Part shown: piece by piece, positions 1-7,832 of the stretch | Layout of the letters: each line of letters opens with the position of its first letter | Numbering within the stretch: position 1 is the stretch's first letter | Assembly (NCBI RefSeq): GCF_001654965.1 | Contig: NZ_LXEV01000021.1 | Coordinates: 1 to 64,000 of the forward strand | Direction of reading: 5' to 3' | DNA length: 64,000 bases | DNA from: Proteus hauseri ATCC 700826 | GTDB lineage: Bacteria; Pseudomonadota; Gammaproteobacteria; Enterobacterales; Enterobacteriaceae | Program-made: the position numbers and the translations under genes | Notes under the pieces: generated by a model | What the model saw: only the letters and a program-made list of their open reading frames with translations | Databases searched by the model: none | What the model was told of the DNA's origin: nothing

Positions 1-57
1 TTTATCATTTATCATTTATCATTTATCATTTATTAATTTAATTTAATTTAATTTAAA
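1..57. repeat. Short AT-rich tandem repeats at window edge
   Basis: Four copies of the heptamer TTTATCA (bases 1-28) are followed by about four copies of the pentamer AATTT (about 35-56). The array is cut by the window edge, so its full length is unknown. It lies about 230 bases upstream of the C69 dipeptidase start, in a stretch (1-290) with no gene. Nothing shows that copy number is functional. Confidence 0.6.
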
Positions 58-291
58 TAATAATCAATGTATTTATATTTTATATGATTATTGCAATTAA
101 ATTTACCTGAAAAATACAGTCCAGTAAATTAGTCATTTCTTTGTTTTAATACCTAGTCATTGAGATGTTAATCACGGAAAAAGAACATTAATCATTGCTA
201 ATATCCTATGTTCTTTTAATTATCTAGTTTTTTATTTTTAGGATAATTAATTGGTGCATAAATTATAAATAACAAGCAAATGAGGCATGAT

Positions 292-1788
292 ATGTATTTA
301 TTTAAGAAATGTGTTATCGCATTGTCAATTAATATAGCATTAATATCTTCAGGTTTTGCCTGTACAACACTTCTTGCAGGCAGCGAAGCAACAAATGATG
401 GTTCATTAATTATTGCTCGTAGTGCGGATAGTGATGCATTAAAAGCGCAACATTTTATTATTCATCCAGCTAAAGATAATCAAACGGGTATTTACAGCAC
501 TAGAGAACATAAGGGTGCAAATGATTTTTCCTATCCATTACCTAAAAGCTCATTACGTTATACCACTGTACCAAACTGGAAAACACAATTACATGGAGCA
601 ACGGGTTTTAATGAATTAGGTGTAGGAGTAAGTGGTACTGAATCTATTTTTGCTTCACCTAAAGCGCTGACTTTTGACCCATATGTTGAGGACACTGGGA
701 TTACTGAAGATGATATTCCAGATGTTTTACTTTCAAGAGCAAAAACAGCCCGTGAAGCTATTGAATTATTAGGTAATATAATTGAAACCCAAGGTGCAGG
801 TGAAGGTTTTGGTGTTGCTGTTGTTGATAAAAATGAACTTTGGTATTTAGAAACAGGAACGGGGCATCATTGGATAGCGCAACGATTACCAAAAGATCAA
901 TATTTTGCTACAGGTAATCAAGGGCGCTTACAATTTTACGATGTAAAAAGTGAAGATATATTAGGCTCTAAAAATTTAGTGGAATTTGCAGTAGATAACG
1001 GGCTTTATAATCCAGCAAAAGATAGCGCTTTTAATTTTTCTAAAGCCTATACACGAGATGATGAACGAGATCGTACATATAATGATCCGCGAGTATGGAT
1101 TATTCAGCAACAATTTAATCCATCTTTAAAACAAGCTGTTGATGATGGAAGAAATTTTGCACCTTTCTTAATACCAGAGAAAAAAATATCTGTTGAAGAG
1201 GCTAAGGCTATGCTTCGTAATCATTTTGAAGGGACTAAACATGATCCTTATACAAATGGATTAAATGGAAATGAAACTTGGCGGCCTATTAGTGTATTTA
1301 GAACTTATGAAGCTCATGTAATGCAAGTTCGTCCTGAATTTCCTCAAGAAATTGGCGAAGTGACTTATGTTGGTTTGGGTATGGCAGATTTAACTGCATT
1401 TGTTCCTTACTATAGTGGATTAAAAGAATATCCGGCTCATTATAGTATTGGAACAGATAAAGCAGATAGTGATTCAGTTTATTGGAAATATCGTAAATTA
1501 CAAACTTTGGTTATGACTGATTATCCAACACTTGCACCTATAGTTAAAAAAGCTTATCAAGAATGGGAAGAAAAAACAGCGTTAGAACAAAAAGAGATGG
1601 AAAATAAATATTTAGCAATGATAAAAACAGATAAAGTTGGTGCAGATAAGATGCTTAATGAATTTAATTTACGAGTGATGTCTGATGCTGAAAAGCTGAC
1701 AGAAAATCTGACTAATGAATTATTTACTATTCGCACTAAAGATATTCAAAGCGATATATTTTTTGCTAATAAGTCTAAAAAAGACTAA
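292..1788 (+). CDS. Secreted C69-family dipeptidase
   Basis: A peptidase of family C69 (U34), which are N-terminal-nucleophile hydrolases cutting dipeptides. A hydrophobic signal segment ends at GFA and is followed directly by Cys-Thr-Thr, so signal cleavage would expose the Cys that serves as nucleophile. Family-like segments follow, such as EGFGVAVVDKNELWYLETG and a later RPEFPQEIG segment. About 498 residues, normal for the family. I prefer the ATG at 292 because GAGG lies 6 bases upstream; an in-frame ATG at 280 is possible. The gene is monocistronic and faces a shared terminator with the AraC gene. Substrate is unknown; a role in peptide scavenging in the periplasm or outside is inferred. 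Confidence 0.85.
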   Translation: MYLFKKCVIALSINIALISSGFACTTLLAGSEATNDGSLIIARSADSDALKAQHFIIHPAKDNQTGIYSTREHKGANDFSYPLPKSSLRYTTVPNWKTQLHGATGFNELGVGVSGTESIFASPKALTFDPYVEDTGITEDDIPDVLLSRAKTAREAIELLGNIIETQGAGEGFGVAVVDKNELWYLETGTGHHWIAQRLPKDQYFATGNQGRLQFYDVKSEDILGSKNLVEFAVDNGLYNPAKDSAFNFSKAYTRDDERDRTYNDPRVWIIQQQFNPSLKQAVDDGRNFAPFLIPEKKISVEEAKAMLRNHFEGTKHDPYTNGLNGNETWRPISVFRTYEAHVMQVRPEFPQEIGEVTYVGLGMADLTAFVPYYSGLKEYPAHYSIGTDKADSDSVYWKYRKLQTLVMTDYPTLAPIVKKAYQEWEEKTALEQKEMENKYLAMIKTDKVGADKMLNEFNLRVMSDAEKLTENLTNELFTIRTKDIQSDIFFANKSKKD

Positions 1789-1822
1789 TTAAAATGAGTT
1801 TATTGAATTAGAAAATAAGAAT

Positions 1823-1857
1823 AAAAAGATCTCAATTGATGATATTGAGATCTTTTT
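1823..1857. terminator. Bidirectional terminator
   Basis: A perfect 14-base inverted repeat (arms 1823-1836 and 1844-1857) with an A run on the left and a T run on the right. It serves the dipeptidase gene from the left and the convergent AraC-type gene from the right. Confidence 0.85.
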
Positions 1858-1882
1858 AAGAATGAAAATATTTAATTAATCA

Positions 1883-2779
1883 TTAAATTACAGGTATATA
1901 GTAGTTTATTTCTTGTAAATGTTTTTCACTTTGTTCAACTAATTTATCGTAACTCACTGCTTGTTTCAGCATATAGCGTTCAATATCTGGCCCTGGTCTA
2001 CGTAGTAAATTCATTTTAGGAAGAACTTTGGTATATGCAGTATATATAATATCGTCATAGCCTTTCATTGAACCTAAAATTTCGGCCATTGTAAATGTAA
2101 TGACTAAATAATTACCCCCAGGTAATTCCATTTTGGTCATAGAGGGGAGATTTATTGAGGGAGGTAGTTGTGCTTGATTTATCGCCGTAGTGTAAATATA
2201 AGCTGTATCATCAAGTGAACCCGCAGATGCTCTATGTATTGCATATATTTCTGATGGCACAATTTTAGTTTCACTTAAGAATTTTTCCCAGAATTCTTTT
2301 CTAAATTTCTTTTTATCTGAGTTCCATGCAGAAATATTTTTATTATAGTAATGGTTTGTACCAACTAAATTAATAGGGGATAGTGTCATTACTTCGTATT
2401 TTGCGGCTAACTCGACGCTTTCTAATGCTGGAAAAAATAGTTCACTAATATTCCAACCGGTTTTTTTTCTATATTCTGATGGTGTAATATTGAATTGTTT
2501 TTTAAAAGCACGACAAAAAGTCTGTTGTGAGTCAAACTGATATTTTAATGAAATATCTAACAGACTACTTTTGGTGATACGAAGGGCATAAGCCCCACAA
2601 GACAGACGTCGAGCAAGAATATATTTTCCTAAAGATATTCCTGTATATGCTTTAAATAAACGTTGAAAATGCCATTTTGTATAGCCTGACTTATCAGCAA
2701 TGACATCTAACGATAAACGTGAGTCTAAATTTTGTTCTATCCAAATAATGATATCTTTAACAACATTTTCTTGAAGCAT
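1883..2779 (-). CDS. AraC/Rob-type regulator with GyrI-like C-terminal domain
   Basis: A transcription factor resembling Rob/SoxS/MarA at its N terminus. Residues about 5-110 carry two helix-turn-helix units, including GYTKWHFQRLFKAYTG and the AraC signature FCRAFKKQFNITPSEYRK. The remaining 180 residues match the GyrI/effector-binding type of C-terminal domain found in Rob. The MarA/Rob family activates efflux and stress genes through marbox sites. I chose ATG 2779 because AGGA lies 7 bases upstream; an ATG 15 bases earlier lacks a good site. E. coli Rob is of similar length, but this is not clearly the rob orthologue, so no symbol is given. It is transcribed divergently from the lysozyme inhibitor gene. 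Confidence 0.85.
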   Translation of the reverse strand: MLQENVVKDIIIWIEQNLDSRLSLDVIADKSGYTKWHFQRLFKAYTGISLGKYILARRLSCGAYALRITKSSLLDISLKYQFDSQQTFCRAFKKQFNITPSEYRKKTGWNISELFFPALESVELAAKYEVMTLSPINLVGTNHYYNKNISAWNSDKKKFRKEFWEKFLSETKIVPSEIYAIHRASAGSLDDTAYIYTTAINQAQLPPSINLPSMTKMELPGGNYLVITFTMAEILGSMKGYDDIIYTAYTKVLPKMNLLRRPGPDIERYMLKQAVSYDKLVEQSEKHLQEINYYIPVI

Positions 2780-3140
2780 GAGTGTTCCTATCATTTCACT
2801 CTATCGATAAATTTCAATAAAATCGAAAAATTTATTAAGCTGCAATGAGTTTATTAGTTAGAGAAAGTAAATGATAACATATCAAATAGCGGCTGTTACT
2901 CAATATTAGGTAAAACTGCACCAAAGTAATGTAAAGTTATGTATGAAATTTGAATTAAATAAAAAATAGACTAAGGCTATTTTTATACATGAAATGTAAA
3001 TGTTAAAAAATATTCCTCATATGTAATAAGATTTATTATATTTGTTTTAATAAAATACGGAGATATCTTATATTTTAATTTAAAATTAAAGTCTAACTTG
3101 AATATATAAATGAATTAACCTGTTATATTAGGAGCTGTAA
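2780..3140. other. Divergent intergenic region
   Basis: 361 AT-rich bases between the AraC-type gene and the lysozyme inhibitor gene. The one structure seen is an inverted repeat AAAAATAG...CTATTTTT (2962-2969 and 2977-2984, 7-base loop). It could be a regulator site or a weak hairpin. AGGAG ends 7 bases before the ATG at 3141. Confidence 0.4.
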
Positions 3141-3473
3141 ATGCGTAAATTATTTTCTATCTCTGCAATTGTTTTGGTTTCATCATTATTAGCAGCACCA
3201 GCGATGGCAGCAAAAACAGATACCTATAATTGTGATGGTCAGAAAATTAAAGTTTCTTTTCCTGATGATCAAATTGCTGTGATGTATTATGGCGATGAAC
3301 TAATTGTACTGAAAGAGGCTATTTCAGCTAGCGGTGCCCGTTATGTAGGTGAAAATTTTCAAATATGGACTAAAGGAAAAGATGATTTGAATTTAGCGAC
3401 TATTTCAGAAGATGACGCTGTAAATGGCCGAGTAGCTGAAGATAATGGCCGCACTTGTCAATTAGTAAAATAA
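3141..3473 (+). CDS. Periplasmic C-type lysozyme inhibitor (MliC/PliC family)
   Basis: A 110-residue exported protein. Residues 1-24 form a signal peptide ending AMAA; there is no lipobox, so it should be soluble periplasmic (PliC-like) rather than a lipoprotein (MliC-like). The mature part shows the family pattern YNCDG near the start, the SGARYVGENFQIWTKG core that contacts the lysozyme active site, and Cys31 and Cys106 positioned for the usual disulfide. The family protects peptidoglycan from host lysozyme. The gene is monocistronic, preceded by AGGAG and followed by a strong terminator. Confidence 0.88.
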   Translation: MRKLFSISAIVLVSSLLAAPAMAAKTDTYNCDGQKIKVSFPDDQIAVMYYGDELIVLKEAISASGARYVGENFQIWTKGKDDLNLATISEDDAVNGRVAEDNGRTCQLVK

Positions 3474-3503
3474 GTTCAATAAGTTATTATTCTAATTTCT
3501 TAT

Positions 3504-3530
3504 AAGGCGAGCTAATCTCGCCTTTATTTT
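3504..3530 (+). terminator. Rho-independent terminator
   Basis: AAGGCGAG and CTCGCCTT pair (3504-3511 with 3517-3524) and are followed by a T-rich tract, 30 bases after the lysozyme inhibitor stop codon. Confidence 0.88.
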
Positions 3531-3905
3531 TATTTAAGAAAAATAAAGTATTATTATTTAAGAAAGTCGATGTTTTTTATAGAAATAAAGTAAATATATG
3601 TACCGACAACGTACCGACAATATAGTGTGAGAATATTTTTAGTAAATAAGCTTCAATGCTATACTTAACATTAAAGCTTATTTAGTGTATAAAAAATATA
3701 ATTACTGAATATTAGATTGATTTTTTAATATACTTGGCATTCTATTTCTAAAAAATAAAATAACGTTTATTACGGTTTAATATGAAATCTTATCCTTAGC
3801 TAGTCTAATTAATTTATATTCGGCTCTTATTTGCCGATAAAAATATTGCCATATTAATACTCAATGAGTATTAATTTTTATATGAAAAAATTTTAGGCTA
3901 TTACG
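3531..3905. repeat. Gene-free stretch with an 11-bp inverted repeat and a direct repeat
   Basis: TAAATAAGCTT (3643-3653) is perfectly repeated in inverse at 3674-3684 around a 20-base loop. A direct repeat of GTACCGACAA lies at about 3600-3620. No coding potential was seen. The arms are AT-rich and lack a T tract, so this is not a typical terminator. Confidence 0.5.
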
Positions 3906-4766
3906 ATGACTTTTAAAAACTCAAGAAAACACAATATAACATTACCAAATAATCGAGTACTGAATTGGTATGAATCAGGGCCTGAAAAAGGAATTCCTGT
4001 ACTATTTTGTACGGGAGCAGGGATGAGCGGTCTACTTGGTGTTGATGTTAATATTTTAAATGAGTTAAACATTCGATTGATTACACCAAGCCGAGCCGGT
4101 TTGGGTGACTCAACTTTTGACCCGAATAAAACATTAAAATCTTTTTCTGAAGATATTCTATTTTTGCTAAATCATCATCTTAATATTAATAAATTTAATG
4201 TTATTGGCTTTTCTCAAGGTGCAGTTTATGCAATGGCACTTTGTCAGTATGGCAATGTTAATAAGCTTGCTATTGTTGCAGGGCAAGATCAATTTGATTA
4301 TCCAGCAACAAATAAACAATTGGTACCAGATGTTATTAACATGCAAAAACAAGCTATAGATTGCCCTGATCAGCTTGTTTATTGGATTAAGCAAAATATA
4401 ACAGAAAGCTGGTTAATGAATTTTATTTTAAATTACAGTGCCGAAATTGATTTAGCTATTTATCAATCACCTGATTTTTTCTCTGCTTATCAGCAATGTA
4501 TGAAAGAAGCATTTAAGCAGGGAAATGATGGCTATACACAAGATTTATTAAATACATTACAACCTTGGGGATTTACTCCAGAAGAAATAAAGACGTCAAC
4601 AATATTGTGGTATGGCATGAAAGATACCAGTACAGTACATTCTCCAGACTTTGGTAGAACGCTATGTGAACGCTTTCCTAATGTACAACGGCATGTATAC
4701 CTTGATGAAGGTGGCTCATTATTATGGACAAAAACTAAGGATATTTTAGCTCAATTTGCTGATTAA
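3906..4766 (+). CDS. Alpha/beta hydrolase fold protein
   Basis: 286 residues with the fold's landmarks: an oxyanion-hole region LFCTGAGMSG (about 34-43), LITPSRAGLGDS, the nucleophile elbow GFSQG with the catalytic Ser at about residue 104, and a late Asp in WYGMKDTS. At the place where the catalytic His is normally found the sequence reads DEGGSLLWT, with no His. I recall the same GGSLLW ending in other members of this hydrolase group, so the triad may be completed elsewhere. Substrate is unknown. There is no partner gene; a terminator follows. Confidence 0.75.
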   Translation: MTFKNSRKHNITLPNNRVLNWYESGPEKGIPVLFCTGAGMSGLLGVDVNILNELNIRLITPSRAGLGDSTFDPNKTLKSFSEDILFLLNHHLNINKFNVIGFSQGAVYAMALCQYGNVNKLAIVAGQDQFDYPATNKQLVPDVINMQKQAIDCPDQLVYWIKQNITESWLMNFILNYSAEIDLAIYQSPDFFSAYQQCMKEAFKQGNDGYTQDLLNTLQPWGFTPEEIKTSTILWYGMKDTSTVHSPDFGRTLCERFPNVQRHVYLDEGGSLLWTKTKDILAQFAD

Positions 4767-4795
4767 AATGTAAAGTCATAATTATTTAAATAAAC

Positions 4796-4853
4796 AGATA
4801 TCAGCATATTATAATAATAATTTTTATTGTAGGGTGCTGGTATCTATTTTTTA
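4796..4853 (+). terminator. Probable terminator after hydrolase gene
   Basis: AGATATCAGCA (4796-4806) pairs with TGCTGGTATCT (4835-4845) with one G-T pair, and a run of T follows. The loop is long, 28 bases. Confidence 0.6.
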
Positions 4854-5032
4854 TATTAGTAAAATTAAAATAGTATTCAGCTGATCGGTTCTAAAAGTAA
4901 AATGTGTATTTATGCTGAATATTTAGACAGTTAAGGTCAAAATGACATTGTTTTTCTTAACAAAGATCGGTAGATAAAAATAAAATAGAAAATCGTTTGC
5001 TATAAAACGAATTCTATGACTTAATAGCGACA

Positions 5033-5219
5033 TTGGTTTGGAAGTACAGACCTATTTATGTTAGTCCAGTTTTAAGTAGTTCACCGTTTAGTGTTATCCA
5101 TGTATATGATACCTCTTCGTTGCGAATTCCTTCTAATTAGTTCTAGTACCCATAAGTAAAAATCGAAATCAAACCGCAAACAAGCCCTATGGCAAACTAA
5201 ATTAATTAAAGGAAATCCT
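5033..5219 (+). promoter_or_regulatory. Cold-box leader of the cold-shock gene
   Basis: The segment GTACAGACC (5044-5052), preceded by GGTTTG, matches the 5-prime end and cold box of the E. coli cspA mRNA leader as I recall it. The leader before the ATG would be about 185 nt, close to the 159 nt of cspA. In that family the long leader refolds with temperature and permits translation in the cold. The start point here is estimated from the match, not from a clear promoter. Confidence 0.7.
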
Positions 5220-5432
5220 ATGTCTAATACAATGACTGGTACAGTAAAATGGTTTAACGATGATAAAGGTTTTGGTTTTATCACTCCTAAAGACGGCAGC
5301 AAAGATGTATTCGTTCACTTCTCTGCAATCCAGAGCGATAGCTTCAAATCACTGAAAGAAGGTCAAGAAGTTTCATTTTCTATCGAAAATGGCGCTAAAG
5401 GTCCTGCTGCAGCGAATGTAATCGTTCTGTAA
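5220..5432 (+). CDS. CspA-family cold-shock protein
   Basis: A 70-residue single cold-shock domain. RNP1 (KGFGFI) lies at about 16-21 and RNP2 (VFVHF) at about 30-34, preceded by the TGTVKWFN start strand. These proteins bind single-stranded RNA and DNA and act as RNA chaperones. An AAGGAAA ribosome site precedes the ATG. The long cold-box leader points to cold induction, as for cspA/cspB/cspG; which paralogue it is cannot be fixed from sequence alone. The next gene rightward is the cold-type acyltransferase lpxP. Confidence 0.93.
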   Translation: MSNTMTGTVKWFNDDKGFGFITPKDGSKDVFVHFSAIQSDSFKSLKEGQEVSFSIENGAKGPAAANVIVL

Positions 5433-5525
5433 GACGAAGATAATAAAACAGCTTTTTTGTTATCTCTTTATGTCTAGCTTAATAGCTAAATTCATAATTA
5501 ATGTCATTAACAAAACTGTTTTAAG

Positions 5526-5550
5526 AACCTCACTCTGGTGAGGTTTTTTT
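5526..5550 (+). terminator. Rho-independent terminator of cold-shock gene
   Basis: AACCTCAC/GTGAGGTT (5526-5533 with 5538-5545), a 4-base loop, then seven T. The 3-prime untranslated part is about 95 bases. Confidence 0.92.
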
Positions 5551-5635
5551 ATATCTGCTAATCCTATAATTTCCATATGCCACATATCCATTAGAAACTC
5601 TTATTAAAAATAATATAATTAAAGTTATGTAAAAC

Positions 5636-5679
5636 TTTTAAGCTAAATAATAATTATAGGTTTATTATTTAGCTTAAAA
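5636..5679. repeat. Perfect 18-bp AT-rich inverted repeat
   Basis: Bases 5636-5653 are the exact reverse complement of 5662-5679, with an 8-base loop. It contains AAGCTAAAT in each arm and sits alone in the 500-base gap between the cold-shock gene and lpxP. It has no T tract of terminator type. It could be an RNA hairpin in an lpxP leader or a DNA cruciform/protein site. Confidence 0.8.
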
Positions 5680-5934
5680 ACCATCACTGAAATTTAAGGA
5701 ATATTTAAAAAATAATAAAAATCTCACAATAGGGAAATTAAGTAGGGTGAGAAGAGGCTTTTCAGTGAAAAGAAAGAAAAAAATTACTTTAAAATATAAA
5801 AACATCAGATAAATGATAAAAGTATAATTTAAAGAAAAAATAAATTTATTATTAATGATTTATCTTGGATAACTGCTGTCTAATTTAAATACAGCTTAAA
5901 GGAAGGTCTTTTAAGCTTCTAAGGGACAAAACCT

Positions 5935-6864
5935 GTGTACGCTAAAAATTTTTTTTCATTGCATTTACTACACCCGAAATATTTTTTAACTTGGCTTGGC
6001 GTCTTTATTCTTTTTTTATTAGTTCAATTACCTTATACATGGCTATTATTTTTAGGAAAACACTTAGGTCAATTATCTCGTTTTTTTGTAAAAAGAAGAG
6101 TTTCAATCATTAGAAGAAATTTAGAGTTATGTTTTCCTAATAAAGATAAAACAGAAATTGATAAATTGGTAATGGATAACTTATCTTCTTTGGGGATCGC
6201 ATTATTTGAAACCGGTATGGCTTGGTTTTGGAGTGATCGCCGCTTAAAGAGTTTATACGATGTAAGTGGAATATCTAATTTTATTGATGCAAACGATAAA
6301 AACTTAGGTATTTTATTAATTGGTATACATTCTATGTCATTAGAGCTCGGTGGCCGTATTATGGGGCTTTGTTTCCCTGTTAATGCAATGTATCGACCTC
6401 ATAATAATAAAGCGATGGAGTTTATTCAAACGAAAGCGAGATGCCGCTCTAATAAAGGAATGATTGACCGACGTAATTTGAAATTTATGGTTATGGAATT
6501 AAAAAAAGGCAAAGCGATTTGGTTTGCTCCTGACCAAGATTTTGGCTTAAAAGGTACGACGTTTTCACCATTTTTTTCTGTTGCTAAAGCTTCAACATCA
6601 AAAGGTGTTGCGATATTAGCTAAATTATCTGGTGCTCCTTCTTTAACCGTAACGCTTGTCAGAAATCAAGGGAATAATCCTAAACACTACAGCTTGATTA
6701 TTGGTGCTGAAATTACGAATTACCCTTCGGAAAATATTCAGGATGATACCGATAGAATGAATCGATTGATTGAAGTTGAAATAATGAGAGCTCCCGAACA
6801 GTATTTATGGGCACATAGACGATTTAAAACCAGACCCGTAGGCGAAGCAAGTTTTTATAAATAA
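5935..6864 (+). CDS. lpxP: Lipid A palmitoleoyl/lauroyl acyltransferase, LpxP-like
   Basis: A 309-residue inner-membrane acyltransferase that adds a secondary acyl chain to Kdo2-lipid IVA. A hydrophobic helix spans about 18-40. The HX4E catalytic motif reads HSMSLE at about residue 120. Segments YRPHNN, WFAPDQDFG and the tail IMRAPEQYLW...HRRFKTRP match E. coli LpxP better than LpxL. In E. coli LpxP is made only in the cold, which fits the neighbouring cold-shock gene. The start is GTG at 5935, preceded by AAGGGA. Regulation is not visible beyond a gene-free 380-base upstream region. LpxL is the alternative assignment. Confidence 0.85.
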   Translation: MYAKNFFSLHLLHPKYFLTWLGVFILFLLVQLPYTWLLFLGKHLGQLSRFFVKRRVSIIRRNLELCFPNKDKTEIDKLVMDNLSSLGIALFETGMAWFWSDRRLKSLYDVSGISNFIDANDKNLGILLIGIHSMSLELGGRIMGLCFPVNAMYRPHNNKAMEFIQTKARCRSNKGMIDRRNLKFMVMELKKGKAIWFAPDQDFGLKGTTFSPFFSVAKASTSKGVAILAKLSGAPSLTVTLVRNQGNNPKHYSLIIGAEITNYPSENIQDDTDRMNRLIEVEIMRAPEQYLWAHRRFKTRPVGEASFYK

Positions 6865-6882
6865 TATAATTTAGAAAAAGTG

Positions 6883-6987
6883 AAAAAAAAGACCAACATA
6901 ATTAAATGTTGGTCACAGTAAATACTGGAAGCAATGTGAGCAATGTCGTTGTGATAAAGTTTAGTAAAATACTCAACTATTCACAAG
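6883..6987 (-). ncRNA. ryhB: RyhB-type iron-stress small RNA, copy 1
   Basis: On the minus strand the block complementary to 6921-6947 carries CATTGCTCACATTGC and runs on to TTCCAGTATT, the invariant core of E. coli RyhB that pairs with iron-protein mRNAs. Downstream a 9-bp stem (6891-6899 with 6906-6914, GACCAACAT/ATGTTGGTC) followed by eight U forms the terminator. Upstream, TTGTGA and TCACAA can close a 5-prime stem-loop as in E. coli. The predicted length is about 100 nt. A full promoter with a Fur box precedes it. RyhB represses non-essential iron proteins through Hfq. The ends are inferred; the core and terminator are seen directly. Confidence 0.93.
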
Positions 6988-6990
6988 TTA

Positions 6991-7019
6991 AAGATAATCA
7001 TTATCATTCGTGTTGTCAA
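6991..7019 (-). promoter_or_regulatory. Promoter with Fur box, ryhB copy 1
   Basis: Minus strand: a perfect -35 TTGACA (7019-7014), a 17-base spacer and -10 TATCTT (6996-6991). The spacer holds AATGATAATGATTATC (7008-6993), matching most of the consensus Fur box. Fur-Fe would therefore sit directly over the promoter. Confidence 0.9.
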
Positions 7020-7052
7020 CCCTAGGATTATTATGGCTATTAATAGAGATGT

Positions 7053-7574
7053 CTATTTTGCCAGTTGAATATTCTTTTCTTTTACCCAGTTTCTTAGTCG
7101 ACTATAGGCATTGGCATAAGGTGAAGATGTATTTAATGAAATCATTCGGCCCATAGTCCACTTACCGTACCATGCATCACCATAAAGAATATCGTTATTT
7201 TTTGATGCGATGAGTAATGTGATATTTTTCTTTGCCAGTTCTAATTTTTCAATTAATGAATTTAAATCCTCATCTTGGTAATCCTGGTAAAATTTTTGAG
7301 CAAGTAAACCAAGTTGATTCCATTTGTAACCTGTTTCAGGAAAATCAATTGGCTCACCTTTTAAATCATGCTCTAACCACTTAATCACCAATGTATTCCA
7401 GCCAATTAAATATGCAACTAAATTACATATGCTTATTTGAGTATCTTTTGTATGGCCTGGCATCGTTTTATCAACTGTTAATTCAAGTGGAATTGAATTG
7501 AGATATTTTATTAGCTTCAAGAAACTCTTATCAATAGCGAATAGAAGCGTTTCTTTTGAATTTGGTACAGCCAT
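7053..7574 (-). CDS. ClbS/DfsB-family four-helix-bundle protein
   Basis: 173 residues starting MAVPNSKE, with the family blocks ISICNLVAYLIGW, DFPETGYKWNQLG, LAQKFYQDYQ and KWTMGRMISLNTSSPY, typical of ClbS/DfsB. ClbS in colibactin-producing E. coli protects the producer by opening colibactin's cyclopropane warhead; most family members have no known substrate. No colibactin genes are present here, so a protective or unrelated enzymatic role is open. It is a single gene beside ryhB copy 1, divergent from the methyltransferase gene, and part of the accessory stretch. Confidence 0.85.
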   Translation of the reverse strand: MAVPNSKETLLFAIDKSFLKLIKYLNSIPLELTVDKTMPGHTKDTQISICNLVAYLIGWNTLVIKWLEHDLKGEPIDFPETGYKWNQLGLLAQKFYQDYQDEDLNSLIEKLELAKKNITLLIASKNNDILYGDAWYGKWTMGRMISLNTSSPYANAYSRLRNWVKEKNIQLAK

Positions 7575-7832
7575 ATTTTAATCTCCAATAAATAGACTAT
7601 TTAAATAATATAATTATTTGTTGAGGTTAATAATACTTTTTACATCACAAAGAATAAAGAATATATTTAAATAATTATAGATAGTGGATATCAATACTAT
7701 ATTTTTCAATATATTCTTATAATAAAAAATATTATATATAGCTATATTTAAATGATTAAAGCTTGTACTTTCGTATTATTTTCAATAAGCTATAGTCAAT
7801 TAAATAATAATCTCAGTAAGCTAAGGACTATT

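Noticed and set aside
3600..3620. Direct repeat GTACCGACAA as a possible attachment site
   Set aside because: No integrase, no second copy at a distance and no tRNA beside it.
4167..4394. 75-codon minus-strand frame within the hydrolase gene
   Set aside because: Antisense shadow of a well-supported gene.
5081..5302. 73-codon minus-strand frame over the cold-shock gene start
   Set aside because: It overlaps the conserved leader and coding part of the cold-shock gene and has no protein-like features.
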